From Acinetobacter pittii (GTDB lineage Bacteria; Pseudomonadota; Gammaproteobacteria; Pseudomonadales; Moraxellaceae), in the NCBI RefSeq assembly GCF_034064985.1, contig NZ_CP139249.1, positions 2,976,001 to 3,040,000 of the forward strand: a stretch of DNA of 64,000 bases. Direction: 5' to 3'. Shown here piece after piece: positions 46,651 through 58,400 of this stretch; positions within the stretch are counted from its first letter, which is position 1; the number at the start of each line of letters is the position of its first letter. A model generated the notes under the pieces. The model was not told the origin of the DNA and searched no databases. It saw nothing but the letters and a program-made list of their open reading frames with translations. Made by a program: the position numbers and the translations under genes.

Positions 46651-47382
46651 TTAACTTTGCTGATGAATTGTTAAAAATTGGCAGATTTCTTCAATTGCTC
46701 GATCTACTTCTAGGTATGGAAAAGCATGAGTAGCGCTTTTTAGCACTTTATAATTCATGTTTTCTGTCACGATCTCCTCAAATTTTTCGATAATTTTGCA
46801 AGGAATGACATTATCTTGCTCAGCAAACAGGTGAAGTTGTCGGCCAGCATAGTTTTTTAAGTTATTTACCAAATTTAGTTGTTCAAGCATTTGCAAACCT
46901 TCTATTAAAAGTTCATTTGACGGAGGATTTGCTATATTTTGTACACTCATCCAATCTTGTTTCGCTTGAATGGAACCGAGTGTAATTAAATAATAAAAAC
47001 GCTTTAAAGTGGCTTGCGGGTTTTGAAAAAAAGAAGATTTAAATTGAGTGAATACATCAGTAGGCATTGCAGGTTGCCAATTATCATTGGCAACGAAACA
47101 AGGATTTGAAGCTAGTGTAATTAATGTTTTAGTCTGCCCTGTTTGCTTATAAAAAATATCAACCAGTTGAGTTGCTAACTGTCCCCCTAAAGACCAGCCT
47201 ATGACTACATCAGCCCAAGCCACCAAGTCCAGCTGTGCTTGGAAATTACTTTCTAAAACATTAAAAATATTAATAAGTTGTGTCTCAAACCCTACTTTTT
47301 CCAAGTGCAATTTGAGAGGCTGCAAAGGTTCCACTCCTACTCCCCAACCTGTAATTAATAAAATTTTATTTTGTAACTTCAT
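46651..47382 (-). CDS. Alpha/beta hydrolase, BioH-like
   Basis: The 243-residue hydrolase has the nucleophile Ser64 in GWSLGG, an aspartate in FAEQDNVIP and a histidine in SATHAFPY. The start is the ATG at 47382; the frame to 47451 lacks a ribosome site. Its place just before bioA suggests it is the pimeloyl-ACP methyl ester esterase that ends pimelate synthesis. Overall similarity to E. coli BioH is low, so I leave the symbol empty. Confidence 0.78.
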   Translation of the reverse strand: MKLQNKILLITGWGVGVEPLQPLKLHLEKVGFETQLINIFNVLESNFQAQLDLVAWADVVIGWSLGGQLATQLVDIFYKQTGQTKTLITLASNPCFVANDNWQPAMPTDVFTQFKSSFFQNPQATLKRFYYLITLGSIQAKQDWMSVQNIANPPSNELLIEGLQMLEQLNLVNNLKNYAGRQLHLFAEQDNVIPCKIIEKFEEIVTENMNYKVLKSATHAFPYLEVDRAIEEICQFLTIHQQS

Positions 47383-47738
47383 ATGCCTATCCAAAACCGA
47401 TTTTATAAAGATTATATAATAATATTGATTTAAAATATCTTTTAAAATCAATATTAAAAACAGATTTCAAATCATAAAATCAAGCATTTATAATACGTTA
47501 ATATTCTGAAATATATTGATAAATAAGACCTGCATTATTCATATTAAATATACAAAACTTTAATTATCTAAACATTGAAGCTAATCAAAAAACAACATAC
47601 TCCACACTTCGCCTATAAATCCATTATGCAATGTAATTAATGTTAATACTTATGTTTTTTTATTAAAAGAAATGACTCATCAATTCATTTTAATGTTAGA
47701 AGAGTAATTATTGATCAAAAAATATTGGGAAGGCTAAT
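47383..47738. other. 356-base A+T-rich divergent intergenic region, BioH-like gene and otsB
   Basis: I see no gene here. A 10-bp perfect inverted repeat AATATTGATT / AATCAATATT (47421-47455) lies close to the BioH-like start. The otsB ribosome site GGGAAGG is six or so bases before its ATG. The otsB promoter must be in the right half, but several weak A+T hexamers fit equally well. Confidence 0.5.
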
Positions 47739-48590
47739 ATGAACAGTCAAAATACAATATCTGATGGGAGAGAAAAAAGTACATATTTTGTTACACCCAA
47801 TCATATTATAAGCACCTTATCCTTAGATAAAAATTATTGTTTATTTTTGGATATTGATGGGACATTAGCACCTTTTCAAATTAATCCTGAGCACAGTTTT
47901 ATTCCAAACACTACATTAGAAGTTATAAAAAAAATTATTGAATTAAATATACCTGTTATTGCTGTAACAGGTCGTGATATCAATACAGCTGGTAAACTCT
48001 TATATCCTCTTGAAATTCCTATTGCGGGCTTACATGGTTTAGATATTTGTCTTGATTCAGACAATTATATTAGGCCAGATTTAAGTCAAATTAATTTTGA
48101 AAAATTAAAACAAGATATTCAAAAATCTTGCGAGAAATACCCTGAGTTATTAATTGAGGATAAGAAGTATTCTATTGCTTTACATTATCGTAAAAATCCT
48201 GACTTAGAAAATCATGCTATTAATATTATGCAACAGATTAGTTCTAATTATCCTCAATTAAAATTAAATAAAGGAAAATTTGTTATTGAGTTAATTCCAA
48301 ATCAAGCTGATAAAGGTAAAGCAATTAAAACCATATTAAATCATCTTAATTTACCTTCCGTATTACCTATTTTTATAGGCGATGATTTAACAGATGAATC
48401 AGGTTTTGTATTTATTAATCAGCAATCTGGCCTCACGATTAAAGTGGGTTCCGGTGAAACACAAGCTAAATATAGATTAAAAGATATTGATAATGTCGCG
48501 AATTTTCTTTTTTTATTTCAAAACAAAATAAAAAGCTTATATGTCAAAAATAGCCAAAATCAGAATGGAGAAAAAATATGTCTAAATTAA
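47739..48590 (+). CDS. otsB: Trehalose-6-phosphate phosphatase
   Basis: OtsB removes phosphate from trehalose 6-phosphate to give the compatible solute trehalose. The 283-residue HAD enzyme has motif I FLDIDGTLAPF (near residue 38), VTGRD and the late motif GDDLTDESGF. Its base composition is striking: several 60-base lines are only 20-30% G+C, well below otsA and the rest of the window. It overlaps otsA by 13 bases, in the otsBA order also seen in E. coli. Confidence 0.94.
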   Translation: MNSQNTISDGREKSTYFVTPNHIISTLSLDKNYCLFLDIDGTLAPFQINPEHSFIPNTTLEVIKKIIELNIPVIAVTGRDINTAGKLLYPLEIPIAGLHGLDICLDSDNYIRPDLSQINFEKLKQDIQKSCEKYPELLIEDKKYSIALHYRKNPDLENHAINIMQQISSNYPQLKLNKGKFVIELIPNQADKGKAIKTILNHLNLPSVLPIFIGDDLTDESGFVFINQQSGLTIKVGSGETQAKYRLKDIDNVANFLFLFQNKIKSLYVKNSQNQNGEKICLN

Positions 48591-50011
48591 TCGTATTATC
48601 GAACCGGATAAGTATGCCATCAGGTAAAGCTTCAGCTGGTGGCCTCGCCGTGGCTGTACAAGACGCTTTGAATGATAGTAATGGTATTTGGTTAGGCTGG
48701 AATGGTCAGCAAATTACCGATAGCGAAGCGCCAGAGTTTGAACAAGCCTCTTCTCAAGGGATTGATTACATTACCTGCCCTCTTACTCATCAACAATATG
48801 CGCAATATTACTGTGGTTTTGCAAATAAGGTTCTTTGGCCAGCCATGCATAGTCGCGAAGATCTAATTGAATATGATGGGCAAGAATATAGCACCTACCA
48901 AAAGGTCAACCGTTTGTTTGCTGAAAAGTTAAAACAGCTTGCTCAACCTGAAGATCTTATTTGGATACACGATTATCACTTTTTTAGTGTAGCGCGTTAC
49001 TGCCGTGAATTAGGCATGCAAAATAAAATTGGTTTCTTTTTACATATACCATTTGCTAGCCTCAATATCTGGCGCAAAATTCCAGTGGGCCGAGAATTAA
49101 TTCAAGACTTGAGTCAATATGATGTTATTGGTTTACAAACCCAAATCGATCAAAATGCATGTATGCAGACTTGTCTAAATTTACTCGAAGCTCAGAAAAT
49201 ACAAAGTAACAGTATTAGCTACAAGAAACGTCAAATATTAATTAAGTCATACCCAATTGGTGTTCAGCCTGAAATTATACAAAAGCAAGCCCAACAAGAT
49301 TTGGCGACCTCTTCTGTGTTTAATTTTGAGGAAATACCACGTCAAAAAACAATTATTGGGGTTGATCGTATTGATTATTCAAAAGGTTTGCTCGAAAGAT
49401 TTAATGCATTTGCAACCTTTTTGGAAACCAGTCCTGAATATCATGGTTTAGTTCGTCATCTTCAAGTTGCAATACCTTCTCGTACTGATATTCCAGCTTA
49501 TCAACGCTTATACCAACGTTTTAAAACCAAGCTCGAGTTAATTAACGAAGAGTTTGCACATGAAGACTGGCGACCTGTAGATTGCTGCTATGACACGGTT
49601 CAACACCATAATCTTATGCACATTTACCGCCATTCAGATATTTGCTGGATCAGTTCGCTACGCGATGGTATGAACTTGGTCGCTAAAGAATATATTGCAG
49701 CCCAAGACCCAGAAAATCCGGGCGTACTCATTTTATCTAAATATGCTGGTGCTGCTGAGCAGATGACTCAAGCCTTGATTGTTGATCCACAAGATAGAGC
49801 GGCGATGATGGATGCTTTAAAAATGGCTTTAGAAATGTCTAAAACTGAGCGTATTAATCGTTACCAGCAATTGATAGAAGGATTAACATCATCTGATCTT
49901 ACCCATTGGCGAAATAATTTCTTGGATGATCTAGAAAAGACACCAACTTTACTGATGAAGCCTCAGCGATTATTACAAAATAGTTATCAATCGATCTATC
50001 AGGTTTTATAA
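48578..50011 (+). CDS. otsA: Trehalose-6-phosphate synthase
   Basis: OtsA joins UDP-glucose and glucose 6-phosphate. The 477-residue GT20 enzyme has the N-terminal loop SNRISMP...ASAGGLAVAVQ, the sugar-phosphate residues in WPAMHSR and HDYHFF, and the donor-site region GVDRIDYSKGLLERFNAF and SLRDGMNLVAKEY. AGAATGGAGAAAAAAT precedes its ATG inside otsB. The pair is expected to respond to salt and heat stress in Acinetobacter. Confidence 0.96.
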   Translation: MSKLIVLSNRISMPSGKASAGGLAVAVQDALNDSNGIWLGWNGQQITDSEAPEFEQASSQGIDYITCPLTHQQYAQYYCGFANKVLWPAMHSREDLIEYDGQEYSTYQKVNRLFAEKLKQLAQPEDLIWIHDYHFFSVARYCRELGMQNKIGFFLHIPFASLNIWRKIPVGRELIQDLSQYDVIGLQTQIDQNACMQTCLNLLEAQKIQSNSISYKKRQILIKSYPIGVQPEIIQKQAQQDLATSSVFNFEEIPRQKTIIGVDRIDYSKGLLERFNAFATFLETSPEYHGLVRHLQVAIPSRTDIPAYQRLYQRFKTKLELINEEFAHEDWRPVDCCYDTVQHHNLMHIYRHSDICWISSLRDGMNLVAKEYIAAQDPENPGVLILSKYAGAAEQMTQALIVDPQDRAAMMDALKMALEMSKTERINRYQQLIEGLTSSDLTHWRNNFLDDLEKTPTLLMKPQRLLQNSYQSIYQVL

Positions 50012-50020
50012 ATCTAAATA

Positions 50021-50057
50021 AAAGAACATCGAGAAATTAAATTTCTCGATGTTCTTT
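50021..50057. terminator. otsA / MFS bidirectional terminator
   Basis: A perfect 17-bp stem (AAAGAACATCGAGAAAT and its complement) with a 3-base loop lies between the convergent otsA and MFS genes. The T tract is part of the stem ends. Confidence 0.75.
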
Positions 50058-50079
50058 GAGGATCTCTATTATTTATAAA

Positions 50080-51327
50080 TTAATTTGTCTTTATTAATGT
50101 AAAACGGTTAAGTAAAGCAATAATAAATAGCAATACAGCTACGCCTGTTAAAACCGTACTTAAGCCTGTCCATTCACCAATTAAACCAATTAAAGCTGGG
50201 CCGCTTAAAGAACCCGTATAGGCAATCGTTGATACTAAAGAAAGTGCAGCTGCTTTTGGCATATTGTTTTGTCGACCAACCCGAGAAAACATTACGGGCA
50301 CAATATTAGAACAGCCTAGTCCTAACAGTGCATAACCTAATATAACCACTTGCCAGACTGGCGCAGTCACAATAATAGCCATACCAATCGCAGCCACAAT
50401 TGCACTATAAGTTACAATATTCTTTTCGCCCCATTGCTTAAGCAAGACATGACCTGCGAAACGTCCAGTAGTCATGCTAAGCGCAAAGAAAGTATAAGCT
50501 AAGCCAGCAAAAGCAGGGTTAAGCTGATATTTACTTGTTAAATAAATACCACCCCAGTCCATTGCCGCACCTTCTGATAAGAAGGCGATAAAACACATCA
50601 TACCAATAAGCAAAATAATACCATCGGGACGATAAAATTTTTTCGGTGCTTGAGTTGTATCTTCATGTGGCTTTTCATCCTGTTCAAAAGACGTTAAACA
50701 AGATGGAATCGCAACACCACCAATAACAAGTAAAATCATAACGACTGATAACGTACTCATTAATGGAGAAAGACCCACTGCCAATAATGCAGTCACAAGC
50801 ATAGCGCCTGTTAAGCCACCCAAACTACACATTCCATGGAAGCTAGACATAAGAGCTCGCAAGCTATGCTTTTCTACAACCACTGCTTGTAAATTGATAG
50901 CTACTCCAAGACATCCTGCTGCCGATCCAAAAATAAACAATGCTACAGCCATCGTCACAATGCTGCTCCACATCGTAAGGCTAGGCAATAAAACCATTAA
51001 AAGCATCAATGCCAAACCAATTAATGGACGACATCCCCAGCGCTTGACTAAAGCACCAGTGGCAGGCATAGCAATCATTGAACCAATACCCATACAAAGC
51101 AAAAGCAAACCAAAATCGGCATGATTTAGGTTTAAACGTTGCTGTGCAAAAGGAATAAGAGGTGCCCAAGCTGCGGTTGCAAAACCTAAGCTAAAAAAGC
51201 TTAGTCGTGTTGCAAGACGCTGTGTGCTTAGGAGAGTAGCTGTATCTAAAACAGTAGGTTTGGTAAATAACATATTTCGCGAACTCACCATAAAATCATT
51301 GGCGATCCATACCAACCGATTTTCCAT
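50080..51327 (-). CDS. MFS transporter, YbjJ-like
   Basis: The 415-residue protein has twelve membrane segments and the MFS loop motif (GALVKRWGCRPLIGL) between segments 2 and 3. It resembles the YbjJ/FucP-type subgroup (FATAAWAPLIPFAQQRL). The substrate is unknown. The start is uncertain: the ATG at 51327 has AAGGG before it, but this lies in the right arm of a 13-bp hairpin. In-frame ATGs at 51291 and 51273 are alternatives and would leave a more usual N-terminus. Confidence 0.82.
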   Translation of the reverse strand: MENRLVWIANDFMVSSRNMLFTKPTVLDTATLLSTQRLATRLSFFSLGFATAAWAPLIPFAQQRLNLNHADFGLLLLCMGIGSMIAMPATGALVKRWGCRPLIGLALMLLMVLLPSLTMWSSIVTMAVALFIFGSAAGCLGVAINLQAVVVEKHSLRALMSSFHGMCSLGGLTGAMLVTALLAVGLSPLMSTLSVVMILLVIGGVAIPSCLTSFEQDEKPHEDTTQAPKKFYRPDGIILLIGMMCFIAFLSEGAAMDWGGIYLTSKYQLNPAFAGLAYTFFALSMTTGRFAGHVLLKQWGEKNIVTYSAIVAAIGMAIIVTAPVWQVVILGYALLGLGCSNIVPVMFSRVGRQNNMPKAAALSLVSTIAYTGSLSGPALIGLIGEWTGLSTVLTGVAVLLFIIALLNRFTLIKTN

Positions 51328-51368
51328 AGAAAAACCCTTGCCTCATTAAATTTCTAGGCAAGGGTTTT
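51328..51368 (-). promoter_or_regulatory. Terminator-like hairpin abutting the MFS start codon
   Basis: The perfect 13-bp arms AAAACCCTTGCCT and AGGCAAGGGTTTT (51331-51368, 12-base loop) end four bases before the annotated ATG, with T residues on the minus strand. The right arm contains the ribosome site. It could act as an attenuator or a translational switch. Confidence 0.5.
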
Positions 51369-51471
51369 GTTGGCGAAATTATATCCAATTTCATAAAAAA
51401 AACAGGGGGTGTGATACAAATTTTCTGACTTTTTTGTAACTACCAAAGCCTTATGTAGTAAAGCTTTGAAT

Positions 51472-51496
51472 ATGTTAAATTTGACATAATTAACAT
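51472..51496. promoter_or_regulatory. Inverted repeat ATGTTAA-N11-TTAACAT upstream of the MFS gene
   Basis: Perfect 7-base arms with an 11-base spacer lie about 145 bases before the MFS start, in an A+T-rich region. The size suits a dimeric repressor, but A+T-rich matches can arise by chance. Confidence 0.25.
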
Positions 51497-51532
51497 TTAA
51501 GTGATGAGTTAATTTTATTAAAATAAGCCAAT

Positions 51533-51558
51533 AAAAAACCCAGCCTAAGCTGGGTTCT
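51533..51558 (-). terminator. bfr terminator
   Basis: The hairpin AACCCAGC / GCTGGGTT with loop CTAA is followed on the minus strand by TTTTTTATTGG. It lies just past the bfr stop and separates it from the MFS gene. Confidence 0.8.
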
Positions 51559-51562
51559 TTTA

Positions 51563-52027
51563 TTAAATTTGAGATTGAATATAATTTTGTAAGCCAATCA
51601 ACTCAATTAAACGTAATTGCTTTTCTAACCAGTATGTATGATCTTCTTCAGTATCTGATAATTGTTGACGCAACATATCACGGCTAATGTAATCGCCCTT
51701 CTCTTCACAAAGTTTGATACCTGTCGCTAACTTTTCACGAACGTGATATTCAAGGGCCAAATCCGCTTTTAAACAAGATACAACGTCTGTACCAACATTG
51801 ATATCTTCGCGGTGCATGTTTGGTTTAGCACCTAAAAATAATACACGGCGAATGATCGCATCAGCATGAGAAGCTTCTTCTTGCATCTCATGATCAATAC
51901 GTTCATAAATTTTATTTAAACCCCAATCTTCATACATACGTGAATGGATTAGATATTGATCACGGGCAGCCAATTCTCCGCCAATGAGCATATTTAAATA
52001 GTCTATGACTTCTGGATTGCCACGCAT
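51563..52027 (-). CDS. bfr: Bacterioferritin (ferroxidase-type, lacking heme methionine)
   Basis: Bacterioferritins form 24-mers that oxidise and store iron. The 154-residue protein keeps the ferroxidase ligands Glu18, Glu51, His54, a glutamate near 94, and Glu/His in the TEEDH segment. The heme-ligating methionine at position 52 of E. coli Bfr is alanine here (EASHAD in place of EMKHAD). It may therefore bind no heme itself, as in the BfrA-type subunits of two-subunit bacterioferritins. No ferredoxin-type Bfd is adjacent. Confidence 0.92.
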   Translation of the reverse strand: MRGNPEVIDYLNMLIGGELAARDQYLIHSRMYEDWGLNKIYERIDHEMQEEASHADAIIRRVLFLGAKPNMHREDINVGTDVVSCLKADLALEYHVREKLATGIKLCEEKGDYISRDMLRQQLSDTEEDHTYWLEKQLRLIELIGLQNYIQSQI

Positions 52028-52177
52028 AATAAATCTCCTATCGTATGAGAACTATTATGGGCAATCTTAAAAGTGATTGCAAAACAAAAAATAGTTAAGT
52101 TTATGATTTTTATAAAATTAAAATGAGAAACATACGCATTTGCAGTTTAAGTTATTTAAATTTTCTCTGCAAAAAGA

Positions 52178-52212
52178 AACGCTTGTCCGATTTATTAGCT
52201 CAGACAAGCGTT
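52178..52212 (-). terminator. ligA terminator
   Basis: The 10-bp arms AACGCTTGTC and GACAAGCGTT are followed on the minus strand by a T-rich stretch. It lies about 70 bases after the ligA stop and ends the GntR-smc-zipA-ligA region. The rest of 52028-52279 shows no gene. Confidence 0.65.
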
Positions 52213-52279
52213 AAAATAAGGCACAAACCATCAATTTATAAATTTGTAACTAAAATCAATGGTTCTTATTTCGGTAGAT

Positions 52280-54370
<2,091 letters not shown>

Positions 54371-54413
54371 CTAGATATGTTGCAATTATCGCAACGAACG
54401 TAAAAAATTAAAA

Positions 54414-55460
54414 CTAGGCAGTCGCCTGTGCCGGACGATAATCAATCACATGATGACGCCAGTGCTCTTTTAACTGTGGCGTAAATTCAAGATTATTCTC
54501 ATCGTAAACTTTGCCATCAATTTCGCGAGCAATTAGACCTGCAATACTCGCCATCATATCAAAACCAGTCACGGCTTTACTGTTTGGAAGCGCAAGGAAA
54601 AATGCCAACCCTTGAACTTGTTCGGTAGATAAAGTTTCAAGGTCAAATCCAGCTGGTCCATTGTCTGTCATACGCAATACAGAGAACATGAGTACACTCG
54701 GCTCATCAGTATTTTCATAACGATGGAAACATGACATTTCGCCGTAACGTAAACCATATTTTAACAGCACTTTAAGTGCTTTATCGCCAGACAATGCACG
54801 ACGAGGGTTTGGATAAACATTTAGCGCAATAATCTGCTCAGCCATCGCTAATGCACTTTCATCATCATAGCGTTGCTGTTCATGTAAATGCACATCCAGA
54901 ATATTGCTCTCGCCTTCAAATTCAGCAATTTTGGCAGTTTCAATATTCGGGTTTAAACTCAACTCAGGCTCAGTTTTTTCGCTTTCAGCTTCCAGATTCT
55001 CTTTTGCTAAAGCTTCAGCTTCCGGTTTCACAGAAACTGCATCGACCAACTCAACTGAACCATTTGTGGTAATAGCAGAGCTTGTTACTTCTTCTTCAGC
55101 TTTAATTTCTTCTACAGAAACATTTTCAACAACTGGTGGGGTTTGTTCAGTTTGAATTGTTTTAGCGGGTTCTACCCTATCAATTTCTGACTGTTTTGTT
55201 TCAGGAACTTGTGATGGCGCAGCTTCGCTTAAAGTTGGTTCTACTCGCTCAGCACTAGTCACCGCTACAGATTCAGCTTCAGTTTTTTCAAGCTGGTCTC
55301 TCACATGTCTAGGTATAACTGGTTGATTGCTATCAGGATTAATATGTAAATCACTGTCTAATGAGGGTTCAGCATGGTTTGGCTTTTTTAAAATCATTTT
55401 TAAGCCAATTAGCATAATTATAATGGCAACAACGATGCCAATAATCGTATTGATTTCCAT
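54414..55460 (-). CDS. zipA: Cell division protein ZipA
   Basis: ZipA anchors FtsZ to the inner membrane. The 348-residue protein has one N-terminal membrane helix (residues 4-22), a long acidic Pro/Glu/Val-rich linker (about 30-195) and the C-terminal FtsZ-binding domain (ILDVHLHEQQRYDDESALAMAEQIIAL...YENTDEPSVLMFSVL). It follows smc by one base, as in other Moraxellaceae, so smc and zipA are one unit. Confidence 0.92.
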   Translation of the reverse strand: MEINTIIGIVVAIIIMLIGLKMILKKPNHAEPSLDSDLHINPDSNQPVIPRHVRDQLEKTEAESVAVTSAERVEPTLSEAAPSQVPETKQSEIDRVEPAKTIQTEQTPPVVENVSVEEIKAEEEVTSSAITTNGSVELVDAVSVKPEAEALAKENLEAESEKTEPELSLNPNIETAKIAEFEGESNILDVHLHEQQRYDDESALAMAEQIIALNVYPNPRRALSGDKALKVLLKYGLRYGEMSCFHRYENTDEPSVLMFSVLRMTDNGPAGFDLETLSTEQVQGLAFFLALPNSKAVTGFDMMASIAGLIAREIDGKVYDENNLEFTPQLKEHWRHHVIDYRPAQATA

Positions 55461-55461
55461 T

Positions 55462-58400
55462 CTATGACTCCGAAACTAACCCGTATTCTTTTGCCTGTTC
55501 TAAATCGACAGTGACTAATTTTGATGTACCCGGTTCAGGCATGGTCACACCCAACAAATCAGTTGCCATGGTCATCGCCAGCTTATTATGTGTAATGTAA
55601 ATGAATTGTACATGTTCAGAAAGCTCTTTTACCAAATTACAATATCTCTGAACATTCGCATCGTCGAGTGGTGCGTCCACTTCATCTAATACACAAAACG
55701 GTGCCGGATTTAATCTAAAAATTGCAAATACCAATGCTAACGCTGTTAAAGCCTTTTCTCCACCGGAAAGTAATGCTAGAGAACTATTTTTTTTACCCGG
55801 CGGTCTTGCCATCAGTTTAACACCAGATTGCCAGTCATCTTCAAGACTTAAACTCGCCTCTCCACCATTAAAGACCTTTGGAAACAGATTTTGCAACTCT
55901 TGATTAATTTGATCAAAAGTTGTCATAAATAACTTACGGGTTTCTTGGTCAATGCTTTTCATTGCATCTTTTAGTTGAGTTACCGTATTTTCCAAATCTT
56001 GAATCTGGTGACTCAGCTCATCAAAACGTTGAGAAACTTCCTCAAACTCTTGTGAAGCGGCAAGGTTAACCGCACCGATTTTTTCAAACTGTTTCTGTAC
56101 TTTTTCCAGTTTTTGCTGATGCTCGGTTAAATCTATTTGTAAGCCTTTTTGAATCTCGGCATTTAGTTCTTTAAGCTGTTCTTGATAATGCTCACGGTCT
56201 GACTTAGCTGCTTGCCAAGCTAACCGTTTCTGTTCAAGTTGTTCTCTAAGCTGTTCATCTTTTTGTTGATATTGATGACGCTGATCTGTCAGTGTTTGTT
56301 GCTTTTCTTGCACACTATTGAGTTCAAGCTGCCATTCATTCCAGTTCTTTTGCAACTTTTCAGTTTGAGCAAATTGTTGCTGAAATTCCGACTCAAGATT
56401 TGGTAACTCTAATTGAATAGGGTCAACAAACTTTTTCGCTTGTTCCATTTGAGCTGCAATTTGCTGATATTGGCTCTGCAAGAACGAGATATCTTTTTCA
56501 AGCAACTCAATCTGTTGAGTAATCTGCGTACTATTACGGCGTAAAATTTCACGTTCTTGTTGCTGATGTTGTAGAGCTTGTTGCTGTTCTTCTAACTGCT
56601 CTGTTAACTCTTCTACCCGAAATTGCAAAGTTTTATAGTCAGGTAAAATGGTTTCGAGCTTGATTGCTAATGCATGCAAATCAATTTCAAGATCGTCTTT
56701 TTGCATTGCATCTTCTTCAAGCTGCATGTCTAGTTGAGCTAACTGATCTTTCAATTGTTGTTTTTGCAGTAAAAATGCTTGTGCTGCGGTTTGCTGTTTA
56801 GCAATTTGTACATCCAGCTGTTGCAAGTCTTTTTGCTTTTGTTTCACAACTTGCTGTTTGTGCTGCACATCAGCCTGTAACTGCCCTAACTCATCCTTTT
56901 GCTGCATTACAATTTGATCTAATGCTTGTAATTCAGGTTGTTGCTTTTCAAGAGTTTGTTCGATTTCATCTAGACGAATGCGATGGCTCAGCATACCTTG
57001 TGCACTTTGACTCTCATCATCATACATAAGCGCAATCACCCAATCCTGCCCGACATGATAGCCATCTAAGGTCAAAATAGACTGACCATGTTCCAGCTGT
57101 TTTTGCTCATTTAAAGCTTGAGTCAAATCTTGTGCAATCGCTACATTCGAGAATATTGATAGCTGTGGCGATGCAATCCACTCATTCAAGCAAGTCAGGT
57201 TCCCCTTAAATTTGCTTATTTGCTCAGAAGGTTTTAACTGACGAGCAATTCCTTCTTGAAAGATTTGTTCAGTTTCAACAATATGCGCCTGTAACCATTT
57301 TGCTAAAAACTTCTCAACAATCTGCGCATGCGACTTACCTAGCTCGGTTAACTGTAGGGCCTGCATTAAACGTAGCGTATCTTGGTTTTGCTTTAAACTT
57401 TGTTTAGCAACAAGCTGGCTTAGGTTTTTCTGCTCTGATAGTAAAACTTGGATTTCTGTTTTCAGCGTTTGCTGCTGATTTTTACTTGACTGGTGTTGCT
57501 GTTGAGATTGCTCTAAATGTAGCAACTGTTGCTCAATTTCAGTTTCAAACATCGAAATTTCACTACGCAGCTGTTGTTGCAGTTGCTCAAGCTCACCCTG
57601 CTCATCTTCATGCACATGCGATTGAATTTGGTTTGCTTGATGTTGCAGCGTTTCTTTTTGCTGCTCAATGCGCTGAACATTTTTACCCAACTGTTCAATT
57701 TGAGCTGCCATCTGCATTTTTTGCTGCTGTTGTTTTTCAACCTGAGCTTTTATTTGTTCAAACTGCTGCTGTGCTTGTTTTTGCTGAGATTGTAAATCAG
57801 CAAAGCTTTGTTCAGCTTCCGTTGCAGTATGCTCAATTCCAGTTAAAGCTTCGGTTTGCTCTTCTAGTTGATTATTCAGTGTTTCGAGTTGCAATTCAGA
57901 AAGTTGTAAACGTTCTTTAGTTTGGGCTTTTTGCTGCTCTAACTGAACGAGAGTGGTACTGTTTTGCTGAAATAAACTCTGTTTTTGCTCTAGAGTCATT
58001 TTCAGTTCAGACAGTTTTTTTTCAGCTTGTTGCCATTCTTGTTGTAGTGGTGAAGATTGCTGAATAAGTCTCTGAAATAAAGCACTGGTCGCTTCTAAAT
58101 CATGCTCAATTGTACTTAATTCTGAGCGAACCAATTTAAAAGTTTCACCCAGTTCATTCATTTGAACGGTATATTCTTCTTGAAGACGTACGCTTTTATC
58201 TGCCTGAAAGGACAAAATTTCAATTTTTAGGGTACGAATCTGGCTTTCTAACGTTTTATATTGAACTGCTGCTTCTGACTGGCGTTTAAGCGTTTTAAGC
58301 TGCGATTTTAACTCAAGCGCAATATCTTCTAAACGTGAAAGGTTTTGCTCGGTATGTTCAAGATGTTGCAATGTTTCGCGTCGACGCGCTTGATAGCGTG

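Noticed and set aside
57486..57920. 144-codon frame antisense to smc
   Set aside because: It is the mirror of the glutamine-rich coiled coil. Long antisense frames arise there from CAG/CAA bias.
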